A stretch of DNA of 64,000 nucleotides from an uncultured Clostridium sp. (GCA_945931665.1 CAMEPL010000002.1:1-64000), one strand, 5' to 3'. Positions 26,326-35,909 are shown, numbered from the stretch's first letter. A program made the numbers and translations. The notes: generated by a model from the letters alone, not told the origin.

Positions 26326-27153
26326 TTATTCTAAATTAAGTTTTTTCTCTAACAAAGTAGTTGTTCCAAAGAATAGAGCTACTGCAATAACTATATTTAA
26401 TATAAACATTACAACTTCATAAGTGCCTACTGATAGCATAGTATCAAAAAGTTGGTTTACATTAAAAAATAGTACATCCATATTCTCAATAGCTTGAACT
26501 CTTGAGCTAGTCATAATGCTATCTGCAATACCTCCAATAGTACTTTGTATTATCATTAAAACAATTATTACTGCTAAACCTGATAACACTTTATGTTTAG
26601 AAAACTTAGGTAAATGGCATATTGTTATTGCTAAGTACACTGTTAGTATAAATACTGAATAATCAGCAATACCACTTAATATATAGAATATAATACCGCC
26701 TATATTTCTTGAAAAAATATTACCTGCCTCTTTTAATAAATTTCCTACATCTACAATCCCACTCATTTTATAACAGAACATAGTAGAAACTAGAGAAATA
26801 CAAACTATTGATACTATAGAAGTTAATATTATAAATAGAAGTGAAGTTAAAAATTTAGATAATACTAAAGTTTTTTCACTTACTGGTAATGTAAACATTA
26901 AATATCCTTCTTCTTCTAAAAGACTTTTGCTAAATCTTTGAACTATAAGAAGTATAGTTAATACAATTGCTGATACAAATAATGCAAAAACAACTAACAT
27001 ACCGATTATATAAACCATTGAAAAATCATGTTCATAATTATCAAAATTTATAAATAATGCAGCTATCATAGAAAATACTAGTACCATTATATAAAATGGA
27101 AAAAATATTCTTCCACAAGATTTAACCTCGTATTTCATCAATTTTCCTAACAT
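26326..27153 (-). CDS. ABC transporter permease (ABC-2 type)
   Basis: A 275-residue integral membrane protein with about six predicted helices, including FFPFYIMVLVFSMIAALF near the N-terminus and FILNIVIAVALFFG near the end. It is the membrane partner of the ATP-binding protein upstream, with which it overlaps by 7 nt. Such YtrA-operon pairs are usually exporters that respond to cell-wall antibiotics, but the substrate is unknown. The ATG at 27153 has GGGAGG upstream. Confidence 0.82.
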   Translation of the reverse strand: MLGKLMKYEVKSCGRIFFPFYIMVLVFSMIAALFINFDNYEHDFSMVYIIGMLVVFALFVSAIVLTILLIVQRFSKSLLEEEGYLMFTLPVSEKTLVLSKFLTSLLFIILTSIVSIVCISLVSTMFCYKMSGIVDVGNLLKEAGNIFSRNIGGIIFYILSGIADYSVFILTVYLAITICHLPKFSKHKVLSGLAVIIVLMIIQSTIGGIADSIMTSSRVQAIENMDVLFFNVNQLFDTMLSVGTYEVVMFILNIVIAVALFFGTTTLLEKKLNLE

Positions 27154-27845
27154 CTAAATTCCTCCCTAAATATAGCATCTATAGATTTTTGTTTTTCAGC
27201 TCTAATTTCATCTACATCACCTTGTAGAACAATTTCGCCATATGCTAAAAATATAACTTCATCACATATATTTTCTATTTCACTTATTAAATGTGTTGCA
27301 ATTAGTAAAGTTGAATTTTCATCGAAGTTTTTAAGTATTGTATCTAATATAAAAGTTCTAGCTGCTGGGTCAACTCCACCTATTGGTTCATCTAGTATAT
27401 ATAGATCTGCTTTTCTAGCCATTACTAATATTAATTGTACTTTTTCTTTTGTTCCTTTTGATAGAGTTTTTAATTTTCTATTTTCATCGATATCTAATGT
27501 TCTTAACATTTGAAGGGCTTTAATCTCATCAAAGTCTTCATAAAAATCTTTAAAGAAATCAATTATATCTTTAACTCTCATCCAATCATTAAGATACGTT
27601 CTCTCCGGTAGATATGAAACTATTTTTTTAGTTTCTATACCTGGTTTCATTCCATTTATAAGCACTTCACCTTCAGCTGTAGTAAGCAAGCCATTCATTA
27701 TCTTTATCATAGTTGTCTTTCCACTTCCATTTGGACCTAAAAGTCCAACTATTTTCCCCCTAGGAATTTTTAAATCGATGCCTTTTAATGCTTCTAACTT
27801 GCCGTATTTTTTATAAACATTCTTAAACTCAACTATATTATTCAT
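27147..27845 (-). CDS. ABC transporter ATP-binding protein
   Basis: A 232-residue ATPase subunit. Walker A is GLLGPNGSGKTT (about residues 34-45), followed by a degenerate ABC signature LSKGTKEK and Walker B LYILDEPIGG with the switch His in IATHLISE. The signature lacks the usual GQ (SKGT in place of SGGQ), which also occurs in related YtrB-type proteins. It overlaps the GntR gene by 8 nt and the permease by 7 nt, so the three are co-translated. It energises export through the adjacent permease. Confidence 0.9.
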   Translation of the reverse strand: MNNIVEFKNVYKKYGKLEALKGIDLKIPRGKIVGLLGPNGSGKTTMIKIMNGLLTTAEGEVLINGMKPGIETKKIVSYLPERTYLNDWMRVKDIIDFFKDFYEDFDEIKALQMLRTLDIDENRKLKTLSKGTKEKVQLILVMARKADLYILDEPIGGVDPAARTFILDTILKNFDENSTLLIATHLISEIENICDEVIFLAYGEIVLQGDVDEIRAEKQKSIDAIFREEFRC

Positions 27846-28212
27846 TATTATCCTCCCTTAAGATTTCTTGTACCAAGTTGATTATTTCATCATCTGTATA
27901 TCCTAAATTTATCAAAGTCTCCAATGATTTTTTTACATTCTCTTTAACTAGTTTTTTTCTTTGCGTATCTATCAATTCTTTATCATTCGTTACAAATCTT
28001 CCACTAGTTCTCTTAGAATATACAAATCCTTCTCTCTCTAGCTCTGTAAGTGCCTTTTGCATTGTATTTGGATTTACCATAGCTTCTGCTGCCAAACTCC
28101 TAACAGAATCTAATTTAGAGTCTAATTCTATTTCCCCTGAAATTATCTTCATTTTTAATTGTTCTACAAGTTGTATATAAACAGGTTTATTATTATCAAT
28201 CTGCCATTTCAT
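27838..28212 (-). CDS. GntR-family transcriptional regulator (YtrA subfamily)
   Basis: A 124-residue repressor with an N-terminal winged helix (about residues 5-75): YIQLVEQLKMKIISGEI, then LDSVRSLAAEAMVNPNT and ALTELEREGFVYSKRTSGRF. The short C-terminal helical tail is the YtrA-type dimerisation part, with no ligand domain. It is the first gene of a three-gene operon with an ABC ATPase and permease. A perfect 12-bp inverted repeat 15 nt upstream of its start overlaps a -10 element and is its likely own operator, so autorepression is expected. Confidence 0.9.
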   Translation of the reverse strand: MKWQIDNNKPVYIQLVEQLKMKIISGEIELDSKLDSVRSLAAEAMVNPNTMQKALTELEREGFVYSKRTSGRFVTNDKELIDTQRKKLVKENVKKSLETLINLGYTDDEIINLVQEILREDNNE

Positions 28213-28226
28213 ATTAACACCTCCTT

Positions 28227-28256
28227 ACCATTGTATTAATACTTTAATACAATGGT
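28227..28256. promoter_or_regulatory. GntR/YtrA operator: perfect 12-bp inverted repeat
   Basis: ACCATTGTATTA (28227-28238) is exactly repeated in inverted form at 28245-28256 with a 6-nt spacer. The right arm lies on the probable -10 (28252-28257) of the operon promoter, so binding would block transcription. Confidence 0.8.
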
Positions 28257-28280
28257 ACAATTATTCATTTTATATGTCAA
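28252..28280 (-). promoter_or_regulatory. Promoter of the GntR/ABC operon
   Basis: On the minus strand TTGACA (28275-28280) is followed by a 17-nt spacer and TACCAT (28252-28257). The -35 is perfect, the -10 weak and inside the operator. Confidence 0.6.
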
Positions 28281-28361
28281 GCGTTTTAAAAACAATTATT
28301 TTTATTCATATATTTTGCATAAATAGATGCTATAAAAGTATATTAATAATCTAAATTATAA

Positions 28362-28397
28362 AAGGTAGGTATGTTCTATCTAAAACATCCCTACCTT
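28362..28397 (-). terminator. Terminator of the MerR-type gene
   Basis: A 14-bp stem with one mismatch (28362-28375 with 28384-28397) is followed by TTTT on the minus strand, 28 nt past the stop. Confidence 0.8.
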
Positions 28398-28425
28398 CTT
28401 TTATTATCACATTTAAATTATAAAT

Positions 28426-29241
28426 TTATTTTATTTGAATAGAAACTTTTATTATATAGTCATTTATATCTTGTACTGCAACTAAATCAAGCAGTACATC
28501 TTCATATGAATACCCTATAACCTCTAAATTATGTTCATCTATATATTTTAACATTCTCTTATAAAGAGTATGTACATTTGTATAAGAATCATTTAAATAT
28601 CCTACTAAATATCTTCCTTTTGGTTTTTTTATAATATTATCATTTGTATTTTTATTCACTTTAGCGTAATAGTAAGTATATGAATTTTCATTTTTACTAT
28701 ATAAATCATCAATAGTTTTTATAAAGCCTAATGGATATCCTATATATAGTCCCTGATTATAGCAATAATCTAGATGTTTTGCATACGCTTCACTATCATA
28801 AGGAAATTTATTTTTATCGATTGGATTGCTCAATGCTAAAAATTCTTGATCTTGTTCTTCTATTATTAAATCATTTATATTTGGTAATATTTTTTCAGCT
28901 TGTTTTATCATCTTTATTTTATTAGACATTATTTCTTGTTTTCGTCTCAGTTCCTTAATCTCATTTTCAATTTCATTAGTTTTATATTCAAAAAGTTCAA
29001 CTACATTCTTTGGATTTCTTTTATCCATAAATGATTTTATCTCCTTTAATGGTACACCTAATTCCCTAAGCGTATAAATCATATCAAACATATCTAGTTG
29101 ATAAATAGAATAATATCTATAACCATTTTCTTTAACAATTTCGGGCTTAAAGAGCCCTATCTCATCATAGTGAAAAAGAGTTTTTTTATTTACATTGCAT
29201 AATTTTGCAAATTCACCAGTCGAAAAGTAATTATCTTTCAA
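28426..29241 (-). CDS. MerR-family transcriptional regulator with GyrI-like effector domain
   Basis: A 271-residue regulator. The N-terminal MerR domain ([25 protein letters not shown] then the wing RYYSIYQLD) is followed by a coiled-coil dimerisation helix (about residues 80-115). A C-terminal effector domain (about 120-271) is of the BmrR/GyrI ligand-binding kind. I chose the TTG at 29241 because AGGAGGA lies 8 nt upstream; an ATG between them reads into a stop after three codons. It is divergent from a MATE efflux gene and is its probable drug-responsive activator. Confidence 0.87.
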   Translation of the reverse strand: MKDNYFSTGEFAKLCNVNKKTLFHYDEIGLFKPEIVKENGYRYYSIYQLDMFDMIYTLRELGVPLKEIKSFMDKRNPKNVVELFEYKTNEIENEIKELRRKQEIMSNKIKMIKQAEKILPNINDLIIEEQDQEFLALSNPIDKNKFPYDSEAYAKHLDYCYNQGLYIGYPLGFIKTIDDLYSKNENSYTYYYAKVNKNTNDNIIKKPKGRYLVGYLNDSYTNVHTLYKRMLKYIDEHNLEVIGYSYEDVLLDLVAVQDINDYIIKVSIQIK

Positions 29242-29256
29242 ATTTCCATCCTCCTA

Positions 29257-29287
29257 TTGACTATCCTGTAACCGAATATTTTAGTAT
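29257..29287 (+). promoter_or_regulatory. MATE promoter with MerR-type 19-bp spacer
   Basis: TTGACT (29257-29262) and TAGTAT (29282-29287) are 19 nt apart. This long spacing is typical of promoters activated by MerR-family regulators, and the MerR gene starts 16 nt away in the other direction. Confidence 0.55.
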
Positions 29288-29327
29288 ATACTATATAAAA
29301 ACTTAATAAATTTTTCAAGGAGGTTAT

Positions 29328-30695
29328 ATGAACAATACATTACAAAACAGAATAACATTTACATCTTTAATAAAATACACTTTACCAACAGTAATAATGA
29401 TGATATGTTTCTCTTTATATACAATTATCGATGGTGTATTTATTTCAAGGTTTGTAGGTGCTAACGCTTTATCTGCATCAAATATAGTATATCCTATTAT
29501 ATTTTTAGTTCTAGGTGTTGGAACTATGTTTGCCACAGGAGGAAGCGCAATAGTTGCTAAAAAACTTGGAGAAAATAAAATTGACGAAGCACGAGAAAAC
29601 TTCACACTAATTACAATCGGTGCTTTATTAGTAGGTATGATTATAGAAATCATAACTATTATTTTTATGAGAAAAATTATATATCTACTTGGTTCAACTG
29701 ATGTATTGTATTTCTACTGCAAGGAATACTTACTTTATATGATATTATTTACACCGTTTATAATTCTAAAATTCTTTTTTGATTATTTCCTTGTTACTGC
29801 TGGTGCAGCAAAATTAGGATTATTTAGTGGCTTACTTGGAGGTATAGTAAACATAGTACTTGATTATGTATTTATAGTTACTATGAATATGGGAATAAGA
29901 GGTGCTGCACTTGCAACTTGTATCGGATATGCAGTCCCTTCATTTATAGGAATTTACTATTTTTTAAATAAAAAACATACTATACATTTTGTAAAACCAA
30001 AATTAACACTTGATGTAATAGCTAACTCCTGCTCTAATGGTTATTCAGAAATGATTACTCAAATATCAAACTGCGTTACAACATTTGTATACAATATAGT
30101 CTTAATAAAATTACTAGGTGAAGATGGTGTCGCTTCAATTTCAATAATTCTCTATCTACAACTGTTGTTAAATTCAGCATATATGGGATTCATTTCTGGA
30201 GTTCAACCAAGAATAAGCTTTAATTACGGAAGTAGAGATAGTGAACAATTAAAAAATATTATTAAGTATAGTTTAATGATAATTTGTATATTTGCATTAT
30301 TTACTTTTACTTTATCTAGACAAAATGCAAATATACTTATAGGTATATTTACATCAAAAGAAAACTCATTATTTGGTATTACTCATAATGCTTTTATGAT
30401 ATTCTCATTTGGATTTTTATTTAATGGTATAAATATATTTACATCAGGTATGTTTACTGCATTTTCTAATGGAAAGGTATCTGCTATTATTTCATCACTT
30501 AGGACATTTATATTCTTTATAATAGGTATACTTATATTCCCTAACTTATTTGGAGTTAATGGGGTGTGGATGGTAGTTCCTTTCGCTGAAATTGTTACTC
30601 TGATTATATCAGCAATCTATATTTATAAATATAGAAAAGAATATATGTATGAAAATATATTTGCTAAAAAATCATTAAATGACGAAGTAGCATAA
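29328..30695 (+). CDS. MATE-family multidrug efflux transporter
   Basis: A 455-residue protein with 12 predicted membrane helices in two related halves and no other domain. The N-terminal half has IDGVFISRFVGANALSA, and the second MATE motif is MGFISGVQPRISFNYGS. It exports toxic cations and drugs by Na+ or H+ antiport. The ATG at 29328 follows AAGGAGG. The adjacent divergent MerR regulator suggests drug-induced expression. Confidence 0.9.
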   Translation: MNNTLQNRITFTSLIKYTLPTVIMMICFSLYTIIDGVFISRFVGANALSASNIVYPIIFLVLGVGTMFATGGSAIVAKKLGENKIDEARENFTLITIGALLVGMIIEIITIIFMRKIIYLLGSTDVLYFYCKEYLLYMILFTPFIILKFFFDYFLVTAGAAKLGLFSGLLGGIVNIVLDYVFIVTMNMGIRGAALATCIGYAVPSFIGIYYFLNKKHTIHFVKPKLTLDVIANSCSNGYSEMITQISNCVTTFVYNIVLIKLLGEDGVASISIILYLQLLLNSAYMGFISGVQPRISFNYGSRDSEQLKNIIKYSLMIICIFALFTFTLSRQNANILIGIFTSKENSLFGITHNAFMIFSFGFLFNGINIFTSGMFTAFSNGKVSAIISSLRTFIFFIIGILIFPNLFGVNGVWMVVPFAEIVTLIISAIYIYKYRKEYMYENIFAKKSLNDEVA

Positions 30696-30701
30696 AAAAA
30701 A

Positions 30702-30731
30702 TCCCCAGAGATTTTTGGAGTAATCCTGGGG
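30702..30731 (+). terminator. Weak terminator-like hairpin after the MATE gene
   Basis: CCCCAG/CTGGGG pairing over a 17-nt loop has no proper T tract after it, so it is a weak candidate. Confidence 0.4.
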
Positions 30732-30803
30732 TACCTATTATAGGTTAAGGGTTATTTTATTTTCAAACTATTTTGTCATAAAATAGGTTGAGGGCGATTT
30801 TGT

Positions 30804-31619
30804 TTATACAGTCTTTTGTTCTTGTTGATTCCAAAAGCTGTACAGGTCTTCTTCTTTTGAAAACAGAGGTAATCCCATATTCTTGTGAATTTTTACAAGC
30901 CATGGTAACTCAAGACCTGCTTCGTTTATTTTTTCTTCATTTACGAAAACTTCAGCTCGTGTACCTTCGCTTATTACGACTCCTTGATTAAGAACATATA
31001 CATAGTCACATATTTCATAAATTAAATTCATATCATGACTTGATATTATAATCTTTACCCCTCTATCATTGAGACCTTTTATTATATTTACAATAGCTCT
31101 AGTACTTATTGGATCTAAACCTGCTGTGGGTTCGTCTAATAATACTAATTTATTTTCCATAGCTACTACAGATGCTATTGCAACTCTTTTCTTTTGACCA
31201 AAGCTCAAATTGTGAACTGGTCTGTCTATAAATTGTAAACCATTGACTGCTTCTAAAGCAGTATGGATTCTCTCTTTAATTGTCTTTTCATCCATACCTA
31301 TATTTCTAAGTGCAAAAGCAATATCATCATATACCATTGAGTAGAATATTTGCTTTTCTGGATCTTGAAATACAATTCCAACTTCCTTTCTTAGATTATA
31401 TAAGCTTTTCTTGTCATACTTTATTTGTTCTCCATTGTATAGTATTTCTCCTTCTGTGGATTTCAATATTCCCATTAGGTTATTAAATAACGTTGACTTT
31501 CCAGAACCATTTGAACCAATGATTCCAATGATTTCACCTTTATTAAAATCCATACTTACATTATCGAGTGCTTTTCTTGTTTTATCATATTGATATGTTA
31601 AATTATTTATTTTAAACAT
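30804..31619 (-). CDS. cbiO: Cobalt ABC (ECF-type) transporter ATP-binding protein CbiO
   Basis: A 271-residue ATPase. Walker A is GSNGSGKST (about residues 35-43), the Q-loop lies in VFQDPEKQIF, the signature is LSFGQKKR and Walker B is LVLLDEPTAGLD. The family feature DPEKQIF is typical of the CbiO/EcfA group. It powers cobalt uptake with CbiM, CbiN and CbiQ. It is the last gene of a cbiMNQO set, overlapping cbiQ by 8 nt. Gene order and the upstream cobalamin riboswitch support cobalt as substrate. Confidence 0.95.
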   Translation of the reverse strand: MFKINNLTYQYDKTRKALDNVSMDFNKGEIIGIIGSNGSGKSTLFNNLMGILKSTEGEILYNGEQIKYDKKSLYNLRKEVGIVFQDPEKQIFYSMVYDDIAFALRNIGMDEKTIKERIHTALEAVNGLQFIDRPVHNLSFGQKKRVAIASVVAMENKLVLLDEPTAGLDPISTRAIVNIIKGLNDRGVKIIISSHDMNLIYEICDYVYVLNQGVVISEGTRAEVFVNEEKINEAGLELPWLVKIHKNMGLPLFSKEEDLYSFWNQQEQKTV

Positions 31620-32310
31620 CTTTACTATCCCCTACTATATGGAATGTGCCATCAAATAATTTCATATCTAAAGCTATACTCATTTCATCATATCTTATCA
31701 TCATTCGTTTAAACAACATATTTACTAAAAGTCCAAATGAATGGTATCCATTTTTTAAATTTATATATCCAAAACGAAGTTCCTGAGAAGTTCTTATATC
31801 AGATACTTCTTCCATAAATATAAATATGAATCTATACATAAGCATTGATATCTCTAAAACAATATCTGGTAAGTGTAATTTTTTGAATATAAATATAAGT
31901 TGATTAAAAGGTGTCGTCAACATTATGAAATATATACATGTTAGGCAAGATAATGCTCTGAAAAACAAGTGTATAGATGTATCTATAGATGTTTTTGAAA
32001 CTCCTATATATAAATTACCGACTTTTATGTAATTAAGTAAAATTGATTTATCTCCTGAGAAATTTATTAAAATCATAATTATACTTATTACTAAAAAAGT
32101 AAATGGTATTTTTATAAAATGTATATAGTCTTTTATCTCTATTTTGGCAATTCCCACTATTGTAATACTCATACCTAATATTATCAATACTGATAATATG
32201 TTGTAAGGACTAATTAATGATATTATTAAAAATAACATACCTATACTAAATTTTATATTAGGATTTACCTTAAATAATTTATTCTTATAAGCATAATCAT
32301 CTATTATCAT
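31612..32310 (-). CDS. cbiQ: Cobalt transporter transmembrane protein CbiQ
   Basis: A 232-residue membrane protein with about five helices (for example FSIGMLFLIISLISPYNILS). The C-terminal conserved helix holds the ERA-type coupling region typical of EcfT/CbiQ proteins (AALDM-like MSIALDMKLF). It connects the ATPase CbiO with CbiM/CbiN. The start ATG at 32310 has an AGAAGAT-type site, weaker than most in the window, so translation may rely on coupling with the cbiN stop upstream. Confidence 0.88.
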   Translation of the reverse strand: MIIDDYAYKNKLFKVNPNIKFSIGMLFLIISLISPYNILSVLIILGMSITIVGIAKIEIKDYIHFIKIPFTFLVISIIMILINFSGDKSILLNYIKVGNLYIGVSKTSIDTSIHLFFRALSCLTCIYFIMLTTPFNQLIFIFKKLHLPDIVLEISMLMYRFIFIFMEEVSDIRTSQELRFGYINLKNGYHSFGLLVNMLFKRMMIRYDEMSIALDMKLFDGTFHIVGDSKDV

Positions 32311-32369
32311 TAATTTATCTTCTTTCTAAGTTTATTTTAATTCACTAATACAATAATTTATGTTATAAA

Positions 32370-32690
32370 TTATTTTTCTTCCCTCATTTTATGTTTAGTT
32401 CTAGTAGCTCCTATATAGTAACCTACTATCCCAGCTCCTAATGCTGCTTGAGATGCAAATAGTAAACTTTCTATTTCTCCACTAGCTGGTTCAAAGAAAC
32501 TGCTAAACCATGGTTGATAATCTGGATTTATTTCTGTGATAGCTGCTTCAGCTTCACCATCTGCTCCACCAAATTCTGCATCACTTTGTATTACTTGAGG
32601 CACTACTATTATAGCTAATACTAATAGTAATAGTATTATATTTAATTTTGTACTATTACCTTTTTTTGATTTTGTTTCATGAGTTGTCAT
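32370..32690 (-). CDS. cbiN: Cobalt transport protein CbiN
   Basis: A 106-residue small membrane protein with two helices, at about residues 16-33 and 79-95. Between them is an outward loop (AEFGGADGEAEAAI) matching the CbiN motif. It assists CbiM in metal capture. Its start codon overlaps the cbiM stop by one base (TAATG), which indicates translational coupling. Confidence 0.92.
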   Translation of the reverse strand: MTTHETKSKKGNSTKLNIILLLLVLAIIVVPQVIQSDAEFGGADGEAEAAITEINPDYQPWFSSFFEPASGEIESLLFASQAALGAGIVGYYIGATRTKHKMREEK

Positions 32691-33412
32691 TATGCTAGTA
32701 CCTCCTTATCTTCATTTTCAGTTATAAAGTTATAGATTATTGTTGTTAATAATCCCTCTGCTATTGCTATAGGAATTTGAGTTATAAAGAATATTCCTAA
32801 GAACTTAATAGCAGATACTGCAAATCCACCAACTGGATCAGGAAATGCTAATCCTAATTGTAATGAAGTTAAAGTATATGTAGCTAAATCTCCTATTGAT
32901 GCAGCTAAAAATACAGCTACATTTTTATTAATTTTATCTTTACATAATTTCCAAATTAAATATGATATAATTGGTCCAAATATGGCCATTGAAAATGCAT
33001 TTGCACCTAAAGTTGTTATTCCTCCATGGGCTAACAATAAAGCTTGGAATAATAATACTATTGTTCCTAAAACAACTGTAACACTAGGCCCAAATAATAT
33101 TGATGCAAGTCCTACCCCTGTTGGATGTGAGCAACTTCCTGTTACTGAAGGTATTTTTAATGCAGAAAGCACAAATACAAACGCCCCACATAAAGCTAAT
33201 AATAATTTTTTCTTTGGATGTTCTTTTACTATCTTTGTTATATTTTTTAGACCTACAACAAAGAATGGTATAAATAATACATACCAAATTACAGCCCATT
33301 TTACTGGTAAGAAACCTTCCATAATATGCATAGCTCCTGAAACAGTTGGAGCTAATACTAGCATAAATGCTGCTAATAAACACCATTTTACATTAGTTTT
33401 TTCTAATCTCAT
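32690..33412 (-). CDS. cbiM: Cobalt ECF transporter substrate-binding protein CbiM
   Basis: A 240-residue membrane protein. It begins with an export-like segment ([16 protein letters not shown]), after which MHIMEGFLP supplies the metal-binding amino end (Met-His-Ile-Met) as in characterised CbiM/NikM proteins. Six further helices follow. It binds Co2+ and is the specificity component of cbiMNQO. It is the first gene after the cobalamin riboswitch. The ATG at 33412 has AAGGGG upstream. Confidence 0.93.
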   Translation of the reverse strand: MRLEKTNVKWCLLAAFMLVLAPTVSGAMHIMEGFLPVKWAVIWYVLFIPFFVVGLKNITKIVKEHPKKKLLLALCGAFVFVLSALKIPSVTGSCSHPTGVGLASILFGPSVTVVLGTIVLLFQALLLAHGGITTLGANAFSMAIFGPIISYLIWKLCKDKINKNVAVFLAASIGDLATYTLTSLQLGLAFPDPVGGFAVSAIKFLGIFFITQIPIAIAEGLLTTIIYNFITENEDKEVLA

Positions 33413-33537
33413 TTAACTACCCCTTAAAAATTAATATATTTGAAAATGTTGTGTATTAAATATAAAATATATACAATTTTAATCAGTAAGTTGTTAATTC
33501 AAAGCCCATCATTTAAATTTCATTTCTAAATATAAAA

Positions 33538-33561
33538 AACCTAACTATCATGGGTTAGGTT
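33538..33561 (-). terminator. Riboswitch-associated intrinsic terminator upstream of cbiM
   Basis: AACCTAAC/GTTAGGTT stem, followed by six T residues on the minus strand. It lies between the cobalamin aptamer and cbiM, the expected place for cobalamin-controlled premature termination. Confidence 0.75.
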
Positions 33562-33597
33562 AATATACTTAATATAAGTTTTGAAAATTATTCCTTA

Positions 33598-33800
33598 TTT
33601 AAGATATTCTCTCCAACCCCGAAGAAGCGTATCGATTATTTATTAGGCAGGTCTCCTGACTTAGTATCACTCTATCCCTCCCTTCCCATGATATGTATCA
33701 CAGTGGTAATTGAGAGACTCGTCAACATTACAGTAGCGGGGGCTGTAGAGGAATTGCACCTCTTTCCCTATTAATCTAATTTAGAACCTAAAATATATTT
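33598..33800 (-). promoter_or_regulatory. Cobalamin (B12) riboswitch controlling cbiMNQO
   Basis: On the minus strand the leader shows the conserved AdoCbl aptamer elements: GGTGCAATTCCTCTACAGCC, CCCGCTACTG, the B12-box-like run ending AAGTCAGGAGACCTGCC, and the GCCACTG-like ACCACTGTG. Bound B12 is expected to favour the terminator at 33538-33561 and shut off cobalt uptake when the cofactor is plentiful. Confidence 0.93.
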
Positions 33801-34069
33801 TCATTAATACCAACATATTCCATCTAAAGAATATAGTTAAAGTATATCATAAACAGACAAAATATGAGGCTTTTCACAATTCCAATTTGTTATGCTTTCT
33901 AATCTTTTTTATTTGAACTTAATATTACACTGTAAATTTATATGCATGTAATACTAGCTATATATATGTTCTTTTTCAAAATATGGATTATGATTTAATT
34001 TTTTATTTATATTTAGTAACTTATTTTTCTGCTTATTAATTCCGTTTGGTTATCTATCAATGTTTTATA
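33801..34069. other. AT-rich spacer between riboswitch and the VWA gene
   Basis: A TATACT-like -10 on the minus strand (33841-33846) may belong to the riboswitch promoter. I see no clear terminator for the upstream VWA gene, so readthrough into the riboswitch is possible. Confidence 0.4.
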
Positions 34070-35860
34070 TTAATTTCTAATTACCTTTTTCAGATATGTA
34101 GATACAATATCAGAAAATCGTTGTATATCTTTTATATAAATAAAGTCTTTCCCATAGATTTTCTTTTCTGCTTCTAAATCTGCTTCTTTTCCAGTGAAAA
34201 CACCCAATACCATTATTCCTCTTTTTCTAGCTCTTCTAACTTCTGTTGCAGTATCCTTAATTCCAACTACACCTTTATAAGACATTTCACCTCTTATACT
34301 TCTTGAACTATCTTTTCCTATTTTTACGTCATTCGGTTTTCCATCACTAAGCACAATTAAAATTTTATTTTCTTCATCTCGTTCTAACAAACCATCACAA
34401 GTCGCTTTTATTGCAAGTCCGTCTCTATTGTTGCCAGAACAATAATATTCAAATATGTCCTCACATTTTCTGACATTATCATTATAATCTCTGAATCGTT
34501 TAAGTATTGTATAATCTAAAAAACTTTGAAATCCCATTACCCTATTTGGTATACCTGCCAATGTAAGTGCTGTAGATAATATATATGCTTGAATAGCTAC
34601 CATAAATTGTTTAGATGTTTGTGACCCACTTGAATCAAGCAGTATATCTATAACATATCTACCCTTTCCATTGTCAACATCCTTATAAAATATTTTGTTG
34701 TTACTACTTCTTCCTATTCGCCATGCCTTATTTGCATATATTGTTCCACAATCAGAATAAATTCTATCTGATGAACTTTCCTCTATTAATAATCTAGAAA
34801 AGCATTCTCTAAGTTTATTTATTTGTCTTCTATAAACCTTCATTTTATATTGGAATTCAAATAAGTTATTATCCTTTTGCCTAGTTACATATTTTAATTG
34901 GAACGCATTGTCACAAGGAGATCTTAAAACTCCATCTGTAAAATGAAGTCTACATCCTTCATGAACATTTCTACAGTTTCTAGCTTCTATTTTCCTTCTA
35001 TCTCCTTCATTCAAATAAGACTTACCATAATAATATTCTACTCTTTTGTATATCTTATTTAACATTTCTTCATCTACATATAATATTCTATGAGGTGTTG
35101 ATTCTAAGTCTACATCTTCTCTTTCATCACCTAAACCATCTACCAGCATTCCTCCAGTAAAGTTATTAATTTCCGTTTCCACATTTTCAGTCTCTTGGTT
35201 GTCATATAATTCTTCAAGCATAAAATCTGAAAATGTATCAAAATCAACCTCTACATTTTTAATATTTTCTTCTGCAAATTCTACATTTTGATTTTGACTG
35301 TCGATTATATATTGAAAATATGTAAGATATATTTCATCTACTTTTTTTAAAATATCCATTATGTCTCCATTAACATCGATACTATTAATTTCTCTAAGTA
35401 TTTTTCTAACCAATCTATCCATAACGGGATGTCTATCCATTCGCTGAAGTACATATGTATATTTTAATAATTTTAAAATATCTTCTTTATGTATTTTGGA
35501 ATAATTTTTTAAAATATCGTCATATGCTTTATTTCTAATATCTACTACTCCTGGTCTTTCTTCTATTACTTTTTTCTCTGCAACATCATTTAATACTATT
35601 TGAATAATTGTGCATAATATATCCTTGTTATATCCAGTTTTTATTCTATTAGCTAGATATTTCTTCACAACGTCCCAATCTATATATTTTCTCATAGCAC
35701 CTGCAATTATTGCATAATACATAGATGCATCTTTTGAACTGTAGTCCTTTTCTGATATATCTATATCTTCGTTATACTTTCCTGCAACTGTCCAAGCTAA
35801 ATTATTTACTCTATTATCAAACTCATATTCATTAAATATCCATTTTAAACTGTTTGTCAT
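34070..35860 (-). CDS. VWA-domain protein, NorD/CobT-like
   Basis: A 596-residue protein. The first 350 residues are mostly helical with no named domain. The C-terminal VWA domain (about 405-590) starts VIDILLDSSGS, giving the MIDAS DxSxS motif, and continues to VLSDGKPND and KDTATEVRRARKRGI. The DGKPND and following GI-DT-EARRxGI pattern is that of NorD/CbbO proteins, which act with MoxR-type ATPases to insert metals or activate enzymes. I chose the ATG at 35860 with AAAGGG 8 nt upstream. The preceding gene on the same strand is the matching AAA+ ATPase. Confidence 0.75.
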   Translation of the reverse strand: MTNSLKWIFNEYEFDNRVNNLAWTVAGKYNEDIDISEKDYSSKDASMYYAIIAGAMRKYIDWDVVKKYLANRIKTGYNKDILCTIIQIVLNDVAEKKVIEERPGVVDIRNKAYDDILKNYSKIHKEDILKLLKYTYVLQRMDRHPVMDRLVRKILREINSIDVNGDIMDILKKVDEIYLTYFQYIIDSQNQNVEFAEENIKNVEVDFDTFSDFMLEELYDNQETENVETEINNFTGGMLVDGLGDEREDVDLESTPHRILYVDEEMLNKIYKRVEYYYGKSYLNEGDRRKIEARNCRNVHEGCRLHFTDGVLRSPCDNAFQLKYVTRQKDNNLFEFQYKMKVYRRQINKLRECFSRLLIEESSSDRIYSDCGTIYANKAWRIGRSSNNKIFYKDVDNGKGRYVIDILLDSSGSQTSKQFMVAIQAYILSTALTLAGIPNRVMGFQSFLDYTILKRFRDYNDNVRKCEDIFEYYCSGNNRDGLAIKATCDGLLERDEENKILIVLSDGKPNDVKIGKDSSRSIRGEMSYKGVVGIKDTATEVRRARKRGIMVLGVFTGKEADLEAEKKIYGKDFIYIKDIQRFSDIVSTYLKKVIRN

Positions 35861-35909
35861 ATTCATCACCCTTTAATTAATTATTTAAGCATTTGAAAAT
35901 CTGCATAAA

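Noticed and set aside
32982-33416. A 144-residue plus-strand frame opposite cbiM
   Set aside because: It is the antisense shadow of a highly conserved membrane gene and has no ribosome site.
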